Source of the DNA: Halosimplex salinum
GTDB taxonomy: Archaea; Halobacteriota; Halobacteria; Halobacteriales; Haloarculaceae
DNA length: 64,000 nt
Assembly: GCF_003730195.1 (NCBI RefSeq)
Contig: NZ_QWGG01000002.1
Location: 62,001 to 126,000 of the forward strand
Reading direction: 5' to 3'
Below, in pieces: positions 42,175 through 49,953 of the stretch. The notes beneath the pieces were generated by a model. The model saw only the letters and a list, made by a program, of their open reading frames with translations, ran no database searches and had not been told where the DNA came from. Both the position numbers and the translations under genes were made by a program. Position 1 is the stretch's first letter, and each line of letters opens with the position of its first letter.

Positions 42175-42722
42175 GCGACCACCTCGACTTCGAGAACGTT
42201 GTACAGTTCCGTGCTCGGACTCACGTCTTCGGCGTAGAACGTCCCTGGATTCGAAACGTCGCGATCGTACAAGGTCAGAGTCGTCGAACTCCGAACGGCC
42301 CCGTCGCCGGGCGCACCGTTGTAGATGAAGCGTGTTTGCTGGTGGCCGTCCATCGGCTGACGGTGATAGATGAGAACGTTAACTGTGACCGTCGGTCCGA
42401 GTCCCTGCTCCAGCGCGGTCCCGAAATCGTTCGACGGATACGAACCGGTGTACCATTGCCCGGCCGACCCCGAGAAACCGGCGCCACCCCAGTCGTTGAC
42501 GAGCGCCGTTTGAAGTTCCCCGTTTTCGGCCGCCGTCGTGAGAATGCTATTGACCATCGTCGCATCGGCGGGTGCTTCTGTCGCCCCGCTCGTCGACGGC
42601 GTGAGTACCGTGGCTTGCAGTGCGAACGCGATCCCCGCGAGCACAACCAGTGCAGCCAGCAATCCCTCGAGTGCGAACAACTGCCCCCTCTCTTCCGTCG
42701 TGTACTTGTTGTCCCCGATCAT
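42162..42722 (-). CDS. Pilin-like protein (DUF7288-like)
   Basis: 186 residues. R12-G13-Q14-L15 with LFALEGLLAALVVLAGIAFAL is the anchor; ALEG with Glu five residues after the motif is close to the classical pilin Glu. The mature part is rich in Gly, Ser, Thr and Tyr (GGAGFSGSAGQWYTGSYPSN). There is one base between it and the first gene of the operon. Confidence 0.7.
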   Translation of the reverse strand: MIGDNKYTTEERGQLFALEGLLAALVVLAGIAFALQATVLTPSTSGATEAPADATMVNSILTTAAENGELQTALVNDWGGAGFSGSAGQWYTGSYPSNDFGTALEQGLGPTVTVNVLIYHRQPMDGHQQTRFIYNGAPGDGAVRSSTTLTLYDRDVSNPGTFYAEDVSPSTELYNVLEVEVVAWQG

Positions 42723-42723
42723 C

Positions 42724-43296
42724 TTACCACGTCCTGACGACGACGAACACGTCTCTACCTTCCAGTCGGTCGAATCTCGTGGCCGTCACGTAGTTCTGGT
42801 TCGCGGTCGCACTCGACCCGCCAGTGAACGACGTGTCTGCAGGATCGCCGCAGTTCGCGACACGGGCCAGCGTCTCCGCACTCTGGTCCCAGCAGAGCAG
42901 GTCACGAACGCCGTCACCGTCGATGTCTCCCTCGATCGTCACGTTGAGTGGTTGCGTCGAGGCACGTACCGAATCCTCCGATAGCGAGTTTCTCGTTTCG
43001 AATCCACACTCCGCAGTGTTACGGAAGTACGCTATCGTGCAGACCCGACTCAGACCTCTCGATGAGTTCGACGCCGCCAACGACGTCCCGACGAGGTGGT
43101 CCGCGACACGCTCGGCTGCGAGCTTGTCCTCGTTGCTGACCCCCGCATCGTCGTTTATCGATCCGAACGCCGTCGGCACGAACACCAGCACGCCGAGCAC
43201 GACGACCAGAAAGAGGGTCACACCGATCGAGAAGTCGAAGACTGACTGTGCCCGTTCGGTGAACCCGACCCGCCGTCCGCCACTGTCCCGTTCCAT
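42724..43296 (-). CDS. Pilin-like protein, first gene of cassette (DUF7287-like)
   Basis: 190 residues. R15-A16-Q17-S18 followed by VFDFSIGVTLFLVVVLGVLVFVP. The mature region has DKLAAERVADHLVGTSL (helical stem) and Cys residues at about 88, 99, 139 and 149 that could form disulfides. A TAG stop lies nine codons upstream in frame, so the ATG 43296 is the plausible start. It leads the five-gene operon, whose promoter seems to be near 43418-43452, about 100 bases further up. Confidence 0.7.
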   Translation of the reverse strand: MERDSGGRRVGFTERAQSVFDFSIGVTLFLVVVLGVLVFVPTAFGSINDDAGVSNEDKLAAERVADHLVGTSLAASNSSRGLSRVCTIAYFRNTAECGFETRNSLSEDSVRASTQPLNVTIEGDIDGDGVRDLLCWDQSAETLARVANCGDPADTSFTGGSSATANQNYVTATRFDRLEGRDVFVVVRTW

Positions 43297-43417
43297 CAGT
43301 CCCTCGGTCGCGAGCGACGACTACCGGCCGCCAGCGACCCCTCCGTGAGTCACGTCGGCGTCCGACTCCCGGCCTGCGGGTCCCAGCCCGCATGCCCCCA
43401 TGTCGTCACCCCTGTTT

Positions 43418-43452
43418 GTCGTATATGACATAGCTTAACAGATTTACATAGT
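43418..43452 (-). promoter_or_regulatory. A/T-rich promoter region of the pilin-like operon
   Basis: Read on the minus strand: ctatgtaaatctg (43440-43452) and gtcatatacgac (43418-43429), the latter nearly palindromic. Both look like TATA boxes. With either, the operon would have a leader of about 100 bases or more. A 26-codon frame (MGACGLGPAG...) starts at 43401, 23 bases from the closer box, and may or may not be translated. Confidence 0.45.
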
Positions 43453-43545
43453 TCTTTCGCCATTTCGATGCGGATACTGGCCAGTTACTCCACTTCGGTC
43501 GCCGCCAGTGAACGTCCGTCGCCAGCGGACGGCCGCCGCCAGCGG

Positions 43546-43555
43546 GCTTATATCC
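43546..43555 (+). promoter_or_regulatory. TATA box of the nuclease-like gene
   Basis: gcttatatcc is centred 26 bases before GTG 43576: leaderless. Confidence 0.65.
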
Positions 43556-43575
43556 GCTCGCGCTAACGCCCGGAC

Positions 43576-44592
43576 GTGCAGGAGTTCGCGTTCGAACTCG
43601 CGCTGTGTGCCCACCTCGAGCGGCCCGACCGCGTCGTGGGTCGACAGCTCGGCGCCGCGGTCCACGGTCGGCGAGTCGCCGACGTGGTCTGCGTCGAGCC
43701 GGGGCCCGAGTTCGACCGCCGTGCGGCCATCACGCCCGAAACGATCCCGCCGCTGGCCATCGAGAGCCGGGTCGGGCCGGGCACCGCGCGGTCGGTCACT
43801 GCGGCCTTCGATTGCCACCCGGACCGCGCTCGCGCCGTCGCGGAGCGGGCGGTCGAACTCGGCTTCTTCGAGCGCGAGCGCAGCGGGTCGAGCACGGCGG
43901 TGCGCCAGACCGTCCGCTACCCCGACTGGTTCGACTCGCTGGTCGGGATCGAGAACAAACCGGACCTCGACCGCCCGGGCGACCTGCGCGACCAGTTGCG
44001 TATCGACGTCTCACTCGGGGTGTTCGACGAGGTCGTCCTCGCGACCGAGACGTACGTCACCGGCGCGCACCTCAACCGGCTCCCAGCGGAAGTCGGGGTC
44101 TGGCGGTTCGACCCCGAGACGGGCGAGCGGGAAGTCGTCCGCGAGGCCGAGCCGCTGGCGACCGACGAGCCGGGCATCGAACTGCTCGACCGCGAGCCCG
44201 GACGGACAGACGTGCGGCCCGCGACGGTCGCCGAGAAGCGGCGACAGCGCCGCCGCATCGCCGAGCGCGCCTACGGGAAGGGCTGGCGGACCTACGACCT
44301 ACCGGACTGTGCGCGCTGTGTCCCCGACGCGGCAGAGCCGGCCGACCACGCGGACGCGGGGCTCCCGTGGTGCGAGTGGAAGGCGAAACTCGTCCGGCCG
44401 GTCGCGGACTGCGGGCCGGCGTGTCCGGCGTACGAACCGGTCGACGAGGCGGAGAGAGACGATGCGGAAGCGGACGAAGACGAGGCGAAAGAGACGGAAG
44501 CGGAAGCGATCCGGGCGCGGCGGAGCGCGTGGGAGCCCGACCCGGCCGGCGTCGCTCGGCGGCAGTCGGGGCTGGGCAGATTTCTGGAGTGA
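43576..44592 (+). CDS. Nuclease-like protein (DUF5787-type) with Cys cluster
   Basis: 338 residues. The N-terminal part (1-185) has features of a PD-(D/E)xK nuclease: RQLGAAVHGRRVADVVCVEPG (Asp after a strand), then LVGIENKPDLDRPGDLRDQLRID, in which E-N-K would be the ExK pair and Q-L-R a following Gln. A winged-helix-like stretch (AERAVELGFFERE) lies between them. The C-terminal part has DCARCVPDAA, PWCEWKAKL and DCGPACPAYE, a cluster of six Cys likely to bind zinc or iron-sulfur, then an acidic coiled tail. I recall the haloarchaeal name DUF5787 for it. It starts at GTG 43576. Confidence 0.65.
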   Translation: MQEFAFELALCAHLERPDRVVGRQLGAAVHGRRVADVVCVEPGPEFDRRAAITPETIPPLAIESRVGPGTARSVTAAFDCHPDRARAVAERAVELGFFERERSGSSTAVRQTVRYPDWFDSLVGIENKPDLDRPGDLRDQLRIDVSLGVFDEVVLATETYVTGAHLNRLPAEVGVWRFDPETGEREVVREAEPLATDEPGIELLDREPGRTDVRPATVAEKRRQRRRIAERAYGKGWRTYDLPDCARCVPDAAEPADHADAGLPWCEWKAKLVRPVADCGPACPAYEPVDEAERDDAEADEDEAKETEAEAIRARRSAWEPDPAGVARRQSGLGRFLE

Positions 44593-44593
44593 G

Positions 44594-44857
44594 TCACTCG
44601 TCGGCGGGGTCGACGGCGTCGGCCGTGCCGTCACCGCTGTCGCCGCTGTCGCCGTCAGCCCCTCGGCTCTGCAGGTAGCGGTTGCCCCCGACGTAGACGA
44701 GCGTGAATATCAGGACGAACGCGGCCGTCTCGGCCAGTGCCACCTCGCCGTCGAGGACGAGCTGGATACCGGCGTACGCGGCGGTGGCAACGGCCGCGAC
44801 GACGGCCGTCGCCGCGGCGGGTCGCTCGTCGATAAATTCGTCGGCGTCCACGTTCAT
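44594..44857 (-). CDS. Small membrane protein
   Basis: 87 residues with two hydrophobic segments (about 15-35 and 43-63) and an acidic tail (GADGDSGDSGDGTADAVD). The start is ATG 44857 (NVDADEFIDERP); a TATA box cctacaattatgc (minus strand, 44881-44893) is centred about 29 bases upstream. Function unknown. It ends one base from the stop of the nuclease-like gene. Confidence 0.6.
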   Translation of the reverse strand: MNVDADEFIDERPAAATAVVAAVATAAYAGIQLVLDGEVALAETAAFVLIFTLVYVGGNRYLQSRGADGDSGDSGDGTADAVDPADE

Positions 44858-44951
44858 GCCACGTTCCAGACGGTGTATCGGCATAATTGTAGGGGTCGAA
44901 CGGACCGGCGCCACGGGCGCGGAACGAGCGGGTCGAACCGCGACGGTCGCC

Positions 44952-45665
44952 TCACTCCGGTCGCGAGTAGGCGGTGGCGTCGGCGGTCTTCCCGGAGCGG
45001 ACGGCGGCGACGACGGCGTAGACGAAGGGCGTGTCGACGACGGCGACGAGGAGTTTGAAGACGTACTGGCCGGCGATCAGGGTGACGGCGGTCGAGAAGG
45101 TGGTCTCGCCGAGCAGGACGAAGCCGACGGAGACGAAGATGACGGTGTCGAGCAGCTGGCTCGTGGCCGTCGACCCGATGTTGCGCAGCCAGAGGTACTC
45201 GCCGTCGGTGTAGTCGCGGATCCAGTGGAAGACGAACACGTCCCAGTTCTGACTGACGAGGTACGCCGAGAGGCTGGCGGCGACGATCGCCGTACTGGAC
45301 CCGAGGACGCTCTCGAAGGCCGCGAGATCGATCTGGCCGGGGGCGGCCTGCGGGAGCGCCGGCGCGGCGATGGTGCTCCAGACGAGCACGAGGAGCACGG
45401 CGTTCATCACGAAACCGACGTTGACGACGACGGTGGCGGCCTTGCGACCGTACAGTTCGGCGTAACAGTCCGACGCGAAGAACGTGACCGCGTACGCGAG
45501 CGCCGCGCCGGGGAGCACGAGCGACCCGCCCGCGAGCGGCAGTTCGAACGGGAGGCCGAACTGCAGGAGCTTCGAGGCGGTCACCTGCGCGGTCACGAGC
45601 GCCGTGACGAACAGTCCGATGAGGCCGACCTGGACCGGCGACGGCGCGGGGCGGGCGTCGGTCAC
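44952..45665 (-). CDS. Queuosine/archaeosine-precursor transporter (YhhQ family)
   Basis: 237 residues, about six membrane segments. The DUF165/YhhQ pattern is visible: LVTAQVTASKLLQFGL, FFASDCYAELYGRKAATVVVNVGF (with the conserved Asp-Cys and Glu-Tyr-Gly), and AYLVSQNWDVFVFHWIRD, plus LRNIGSTATSQLLDTVIFVSVGF. In bacteria YhhQ imports preQ0/preQ1; haloarchaea use preQ0 for archaeosine in tRNA, so the substrate is probably preQ0 or a related base. The start is GTG 45665, overlapping the stop of the ribbon-helix-helix gene. Confidence 0.87.
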   Translation of the reverse strand: MTDARPAPSPVQVGLIGLFVTALVTAQVTASKLLQFGLPFELPLAGGSLVLPGAALAYAVTFFASDCYAELYGRKAATVVVNVGFVMNAVLLVLVWSTIAAPALPQAAPGQIDLAAFESVLGSSTAIVAASLSAYLVSQNWDVFVFHWIRDYTDGEYLWLRNIGSTATSQLLDTVIFVSVGFVLLGETTFSTAVTLIAGQYVFKLLVAVVDTPFVYAVVAAVRSGKTADATAYSRPE

Positions 45666-45838
45666 GTCTCCTCCTCCAGTCGCCCCTGCCGGGAGTCGAT
45701 GTCGTCGAGCAGGTCGAGCGTCTTGCGCATCGAGGCGCGGATGGCCTCGCTCCGGTTGACGAACTTCCCGTCCTCCCCGACGTGCTCGTCCAGGTCCTCG
45801 AGCAGTTCCTGTGGCACCTCCACGCTGATCTTCGGCAT
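45662..45838 (-). CDS. Ribbon-helix-helix (CopG-type) regulator
   Basis: 58 residues, a minimal ribbon-helix-helix fold: strand MPKISVEVPQELLEDLDEHV, then the second helix after NRSEAIRASMRKTLDLL. The Asn-Arg-Ser-Glu-Ala-Ile-Arg stretch is the conserved DNA-binding core. Its GTGA overlap with the transporter gene suggests that it controls the transporter operon, perhaps its own promoter. A TATA box (minus ctatattctc, 45861-45870) lies 29 bases upstream. Confidence 0.82.
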   Translation of the reverse strand: MPKISVEVPQELLEDLDEHVGEDGKFVNRSEAIRASMRKTLDLLDDIDSRQGRLEEET

Positions 45839-45860
45839 GATATTATCCAGAGGCTCCTCC

Positions 45861-45870
45861 GAGAATATAG
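45861..45870 (-). promoter_or_regulatory. TATA box of the RHH-transporter operon
   Basis: Minus ctatattctc, centred 28 bases before ATG 45838. The ATG is also preceded by an A/T patch (ggataatatc). Confidence 0.6.
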
Positions 45871-45948
45871 CTGGTTCGCTTCGGCCGGAGCCGAGCGGCT
45901 CCGGGCCCCTGTTCCGCGCACGGAGACGGTGTCCCGCTACCGGCGGTG

Positions 45949-45958
45949 CGTTTATTTG
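45949..45958 (+). promoter_or_regulatory. TATA box of histidine kinase 1
   Basis: cgtttatttg is centred about 28 bases before ATG 45981. Confidence 0.6.
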
Positions 45959-45980
45959 CGATACCGGCATAGTCGGGGCC

Positions 45981-47903
45981 ATGCCTCGCTCGGGTGACAT
46001 CTCGGCACGGGTCGCGGTCGTCGCGGCGGACGCGACGGTCCGCGACGCGGCGGTCGCGGCGCTGGAGGGGGACTCGTCGCTCGCCGTCACGACGCCGTCG
46101 GGTCAGGGACCGGACGCGGCCCGTCAGGGCGTCGAGGACGGTGCGGCCTGCATCGTCTGCGGGCCGGACGAGACGGTGTACGACGCCGTCAGGGAGACCG
46201 ACCGGGCGCGACCGGTGGTCGTGCTGGACCCGGGCGGCGAGCGCGTGCCGGCGGACCTGCTCGACCGTGTGCTCGACGACCCGGTGGCGGCGTACGTCGC
46301 CGACGGCGACCACACCGAACGCCTCGTGCGCTCGCGAGTGCGGGACTTTGTCGAGCACGAGCGCGACGAGGTGGGCTGGCACCTCGCGGACCTGAGCGAC
46401 GAGGCGATCGTCTCGTTCGAACTCGAAAGCTACGCCGTCCGCGAGGCCAACGACGCCTTCTTCGAGCACTGGGCGCTCGATCCGGCGGACCTGGAGGACG
46501 CGACGCTGGCGGACCTGCGCGAGACCGACATCACGCACCAGCTCCGCGGCCAGGGCCGGGGCGAGCCCGGCGAGGAAGAACTGGAGTGGATCAGAGACGG
46601 CGGGCCGGTCGAGACGTTCGTCGAGGGGGCGATGACCGGCGACTTCGAGCGCCGAGAGTGGCACTGCGCCGGCGTCGACGGGGCGTTCAAGAGCGAGGTG
46701 GAGATCGTCGCCGACCGCTCGGCGGGGATCGGCTACCTCGTCGCGACGGTGCCAGACGACGACCCGGACGCCGACTACGACGAGGCAGCGATGCTGCGCT
46801 CGGTCATGGAACACGTCCCGATGTCGGTGTACTTCGAGGACACGCGGGGCCGACACGTCCAGGTGAGCGAGGACCTCGTCGAGCCGTTCATCGAGGGGAC
46901 CGACGGGAAGATCATGCACACGCCCGACGACGTCCACGGCAAGACGTACTTCGACCTCTACCCCCTCGACGTGGCCGAGGAGGCGACCGCCGACAACCAG
47001 CGGATCATGGAGAGCGGCGAGCCGTTGCGCGACAAAGAGAAACACGTCCAGCCGCCCCACGGCCGGGACCTGTGGTTCTCGACGAACAAGGCGCCGTGGT
47101 ACGACGAGTCCGGCCGTCTCCGGGGGATCGTCGGCATCACCGTCGACGTCACCGACCAGAAGCGCCGCGAGCGCGAACTCGACCGGCAGAACGAGCGCCT
47201 CGACGAGTTCGCCAGCATCGTCTCTCACGACCTGCGCAACCCGCTGAACGTCGCCCAGGGGCGGCTCGACCTCTACCGCCAGTCGGGAGACGAGTCCGAA
47301 CTCGACGTGATAGCGGAGATGCACGACCGCATCGAGTCGATCGTCGACGACGTGCTCACCTACGCCCGCAAAGGGAGTCGGGTCGAACAGACGGAGTGGC
47401 TCGACGGCGCCACGGTCGCAGCGCGGGCCTGGGGGAGCGTCGCCACCGCGACCGCGACGCTCGAGCAGGACTGGGAGTACGCCATCGAGGCCGACGCCGA
47501 ACGGCTCGCGCGCCTCTTCGAGAACCTCTTTCGCAACGCCGTGGAACACGGTTCCACGAGCAGTCGGCCAGAGGCCGACGACGCCGGCGAGGACGTGACC
47601 GTCCGCGTCGGCACGCTCGACGACGACCCCGGGTTCTACGTCGAGGACGACGGCCCCGGCATCGAGCTATCGAACCCCGGCACGGCGTTCCAGCGGGGCG
47701 TCACCACCGAGGACGGCGGCACCGGGTTCGGCCTCGCCGTCGTCAGGGAGATCGCCGAGGCCCACGGCTGGACGGCCAGGGTCGCCGACGGCGCCCGGAG
47801 CGCCTCAGACGGCGACACCCCCGATCCGGACACGGAGCCCGCCAAGCGCGACCGTGGCGCGCGCTTCGAGTTCAGGGGCGTGCCGCGCGGCGACGACCTC
47901 TGA
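45981..47903 (+). CDS. PAS sensor histidine kinase 1 of tandem pair
   Basis: 640 residues, no membrane helix, so a cytoplasmic sensor. Residues 1-110 resemble a degenerate receiver (VAVVAADATVRDAAVAAL). A PAS-like domain is at about 130-255 (FELESYAVREANDAFFEHW) and another at about 270-390 (VPMSVYFEDTRGRHVQVSEDL). The HisKA box is FASIVSHDLRNPLNVAQGRL (His about 422), and the ATPase has N box NLFRNAVEHG, G1 VEDDGPGI and G2 GGTGFGLAVVREIAEAHGW. Related to the bacterio-opsin activator-like halophile kinases. It shares a near-identical HisKA region with the next gene. No regulator gene is adjacent. Confidence 0.87.
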   Translation: MPRSGDISARVAVVAADATVRDAAVAALEGDSSLAVTTPSGQGPDAARQGVEDGAACIVCGPDETVYDAVRETDRARPVVVLDPGGERVPADLLDRVLDDPVAAYVADGDHTERLVRSRVRDFVEHERDEVGWHLADLSDEAIVSFELESYAVREANDAFFEHWALDPADLEDATLADLRETDITHQLRGQGRGEPGEEELEWIRDGGPVETFVEGAMTGDFERREWHCAGVDGAFKSEVEIVADRSAGIGYLVATVPDDDPDADYDEAAMLRSVMEHVPMSVYFEDTRGRHVQVSEDLVEPFIEGTDGKIMHTPDDVHGKTYFDLYPLDVAEEATADNQRIMESGEPLRDKEKHVQPPHGRDLWFSTNKAPWYDESGRLRGIVGITVDVTDQKRRERELDRQNERLDEFASIVSHDLRNPLNVAQGRLDLYRQSGDESELDVIAEMHDRIESIVDDVLTYARKGSRVEQTEWLDGATVAARAWGSVATATATLEQDWEYAIEADAERLARLFENLFRNAVEHGSTSSRPEADDAGEDVTVRVGTLDDDPGFYVEDDGPGIELSNPGTAFQRGVTTEDGGTGFGLAVVREIAEAHGWTARVADGARSASDGDTPDPDTEPAKRDRGARFEFRGVPRGDDL

Positions 47904-47961
47904 GTCCGGGGCGACCCTGGTGTGCCACCGTCGAATTTGTCAGTATCCGATCCGTTACCGG

Positions 47962-47973
47962 GAGATATTTGAA
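47962..47973 (+). promoter_or_regulatory. TATA box of histidine kinase 2
   Basis: gagatatttgaa is centred about 29 bases before ATG 47997. Kinase 2 thus has its own promoter and is not simply in an operon with kinase 1. Confidence 0.6.
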
Positions 47974-47996
47974 TCGAACTGGCAAATAAGGTCCCA

Positions 47997-49820
47997 ATGT
48001 CAGACCCGGGGGACGGAGCGACCCGTGTCGCCGTCGTCGCGCCAGGCGACCGGCGGACACCTCTCGTCGCGGCGCTTTCGGGGGAGAGCGGCGTGACGGT
48101 CACCGACGACGACCGACTCGACGACGCGCTCTCGGACGAGTCGCTCGACTGTGTGGTCTGTTCGAGCGCGGCGGCGTACGAACAACTCAGGGAGAGCGAC
48201 GAGGCGACGCCGGTCGTGGTCGCGGCCGACCTCGATCGGGGGGACGTGGAGACGGTGGTCGGCGACCCACGGGCCGACCACGTCCGTCCGGGAGCCGACC
48301 TCGCGACGACGCTTCCGGTTCGGCTCGCCCACCTCGTCGAGGTCACGGGCTCGACGACCGCGTGGCGACTGGCGGACTTCGCGGACGAGGCCGTCGTCGA
48401 GTTCGACCCGGAGACGCTCGCGCTCCGCGAGGCCAACGAGCGGTTCTACGAGCGCTGGGGGTGGAACGAGGCCGACCTCGCGGGGTCGACGATCGAGGAC
48501 CTCCTGGTGACCGACATCACGCACGAACTCCGCGGGCAGGGCCGCGGCGCGTCCGGCGAGGAGGAACTGGAGTGGATCGACGACGAGGACGCCGTGGCGT
48601 CGATGGTCGAACGGGCACGCGGCGGCAACTACGAGACCCGGGAGTGGCACTGCAACGCGACCGACGGGACCGCGTTCAAGACCGAGGTCGACCTCGTCGT
48701 CGACGAGCGCGGCGGGACCGGGTACCTCGTCGCCACGGTGCCCGAGCCATCGGACGACCGGACCGGCGACGGCCCGCTCGACCACGACGAGGCGGCCATG
48801 TTGCGCTCGCTCGTCGAGCACGTCCCGATGTCGGTGTACTTCAAGGACGACCGGAGCCGGCACGTCCTCGTCAGCGACGACGTCGTCGAGCCGTTCATCG
48901 AGTCGCCCGAGGGGAAGATCATCCACACGCCCGAGGGGGTCCACGGGAAGACGGACTTCGACCTCTACGAGATGCACCTCGCCGAGGAGGCGGTCGAAGA
49001 CGACCGACAGGTCATCGAGAGCGGCGAGCCGATCCGCAACCGGGTGGAACACGCCCAGCCGCCCAACGGGAGGGATCTGTTCTACCAGACCACCAAGGCG
49101 CCGTGGTACGACAGCGACGGCGTCGCCCAAGGCATCATCGGCGTCACCGTCGACATCACCGACCAGAAACACCGCGAGCGCGAACTCGACCGGCAGAACG
49201 AGCGCCTCGACGAGTTCGCCAGCATCGTCTCCCACGACCTGCGCAACCCGCTGAACGTCGCCCAGGGGCGCCTCGACCTCTACCGCCAGTCGGGAGACGA
49301 GTCCGAACTGGACGCCGTCGAGGAGATGCACGAGCGCATCGAGTCGATCATCGAGGAGGTCCTCGCCTACGCTCGCGAGGGGAGTCACATCGAGGAGATG
49401 GAGTGGTTCGACGCCACCGACGTCGCCGCCGGCGCCTGGGAGGGGGTCGCCACCGCTGCCGCGTCGTTCGACCAGAACTGGGAGTACGCGATCAAGGGCG
49501 ACCCGAGCCGACTCGCGCGCCTCTTCGAGAACCTCTTTCGCAACGCAGTCGAGCACGGCGGCGAGGACGTGACCGTCCGCGTCGGCACGCTCGACGACGT
49601 CCCCGGATTCTACGTCGAAGACGATGGCCCCGGGATCCCCGAAGCGGAGCGCGACGAGGTGTTCGAACGGGGCGTCACGACCAACGAGGACGGCACCGGG
49701 TTCGGCCTCGCCATCGTCCGGGAGATCGCCGAGGCCCACGGCTGGTCGGTGCAGGCGACCGACGGCGAGCAGCTCCCCGGCGCGCGCTTCGAGTTCACCG
49801 GCGTCACGCGCGGGGAGTAA
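47997..49820 (+). CDS. PAS sensor histidine kinase 2 of tandem pair
   Basis: 607 residues, with the same domain order as kinase 1: degenerate receiver-like N-terminus (VAVVAPGDRRTPLVAAL), PAS-like domain (FDPETLALREANERFYERW), second PAS (VPMSVYFKDDRSRHVLVS), HisKA FASIVSHDLRNPLNVAQGRL, N box NLFRNAVEHGG, G1 VEDDGPGIPE and G2 DGTGFGLAIVREIAEAHGW. The two copies differ mostly in the N-terminal and linker parts, so the input may differ. The HisKA DNA block is nearly identical to that of kinase 1. Confidence 0.87.
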   Translation: MSDPGDGATRVAVVAPGDRRTPLVAALSGESGVTVTDDDRLDDALSDESLDCVVCSSAAAYEQLRESDEATPVVVAADLDRGDVETVVGDPRADHVRPGADLATTLPVRLAHLVEVTGSTTAWRLADFADEAVVEFDPETLALREANERFYERWGWNEADLAGSTIEDLLVTDITHELRGQGRGASGEEELEWIDDEDAVASMVERARGGNYETREWHCNATDGTAFKTEVDLVVDERGGTGYLVATVPEPSDDRTGDGPLDHDEAAMLRSLVEHVPMSVYFKDDRSRHVLVSDDVVEPFIESPEGKIIHTPEGVHGKTDFDLYEMHLAEEAVEDDRQVIESGEPIRNRVEHAQPPNGRDLFYQTTKAPWYDSDGVAQGIIGVTVDITDQKHRERELDRQNERLDEFASIVSHDLRNPLNVAQGRLDLYRQSGDESELDAVEEMHERIESIIEEVLAYAREGSHIEEMEWFDATDVAAGAWEGVATAAASFDQNWEYAIKGDPSRLARLFENLFRNAVEHGGEDVTVRVGTLDDVPGFYVEDDGPGIPEAERDEVFERGVTTNEDGTGFGLAIVREIAEAHGWSVQATDGEQLPGARFEFTGVTRGE

Positions 49821-49890
49821 CGGCGTCACGTGCGAGCAGTGGAGGAGTCACGCGCAAACAGCGGAGGAGCCACGCACGAACAGGTCGCCA
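49803..49890. repeat. Imperfect 22-bp tandem repeat after kinase 2
   Basis: About four units beginning gtcacg or gccacg at 49803, 49824, 49847 and 49869, with internal cag-ggagga parts. The first unit is the end of the kinase gene. Nothing is known of its role. Confidence 0.5.
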
Positions 49891-49953
49891 CACGCTGGTA
49901 GGCGGGTTCTGACTGGTCGGCTGTCGCCGACGGAGGAATACGGACCGGGCGCG

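Noticed and set aside
43019-43393. 124-codon minus-strand frame overlapping the first pilin-like gene
   Set aside because: Arg-rich shadow of the pilin frame; no family features.
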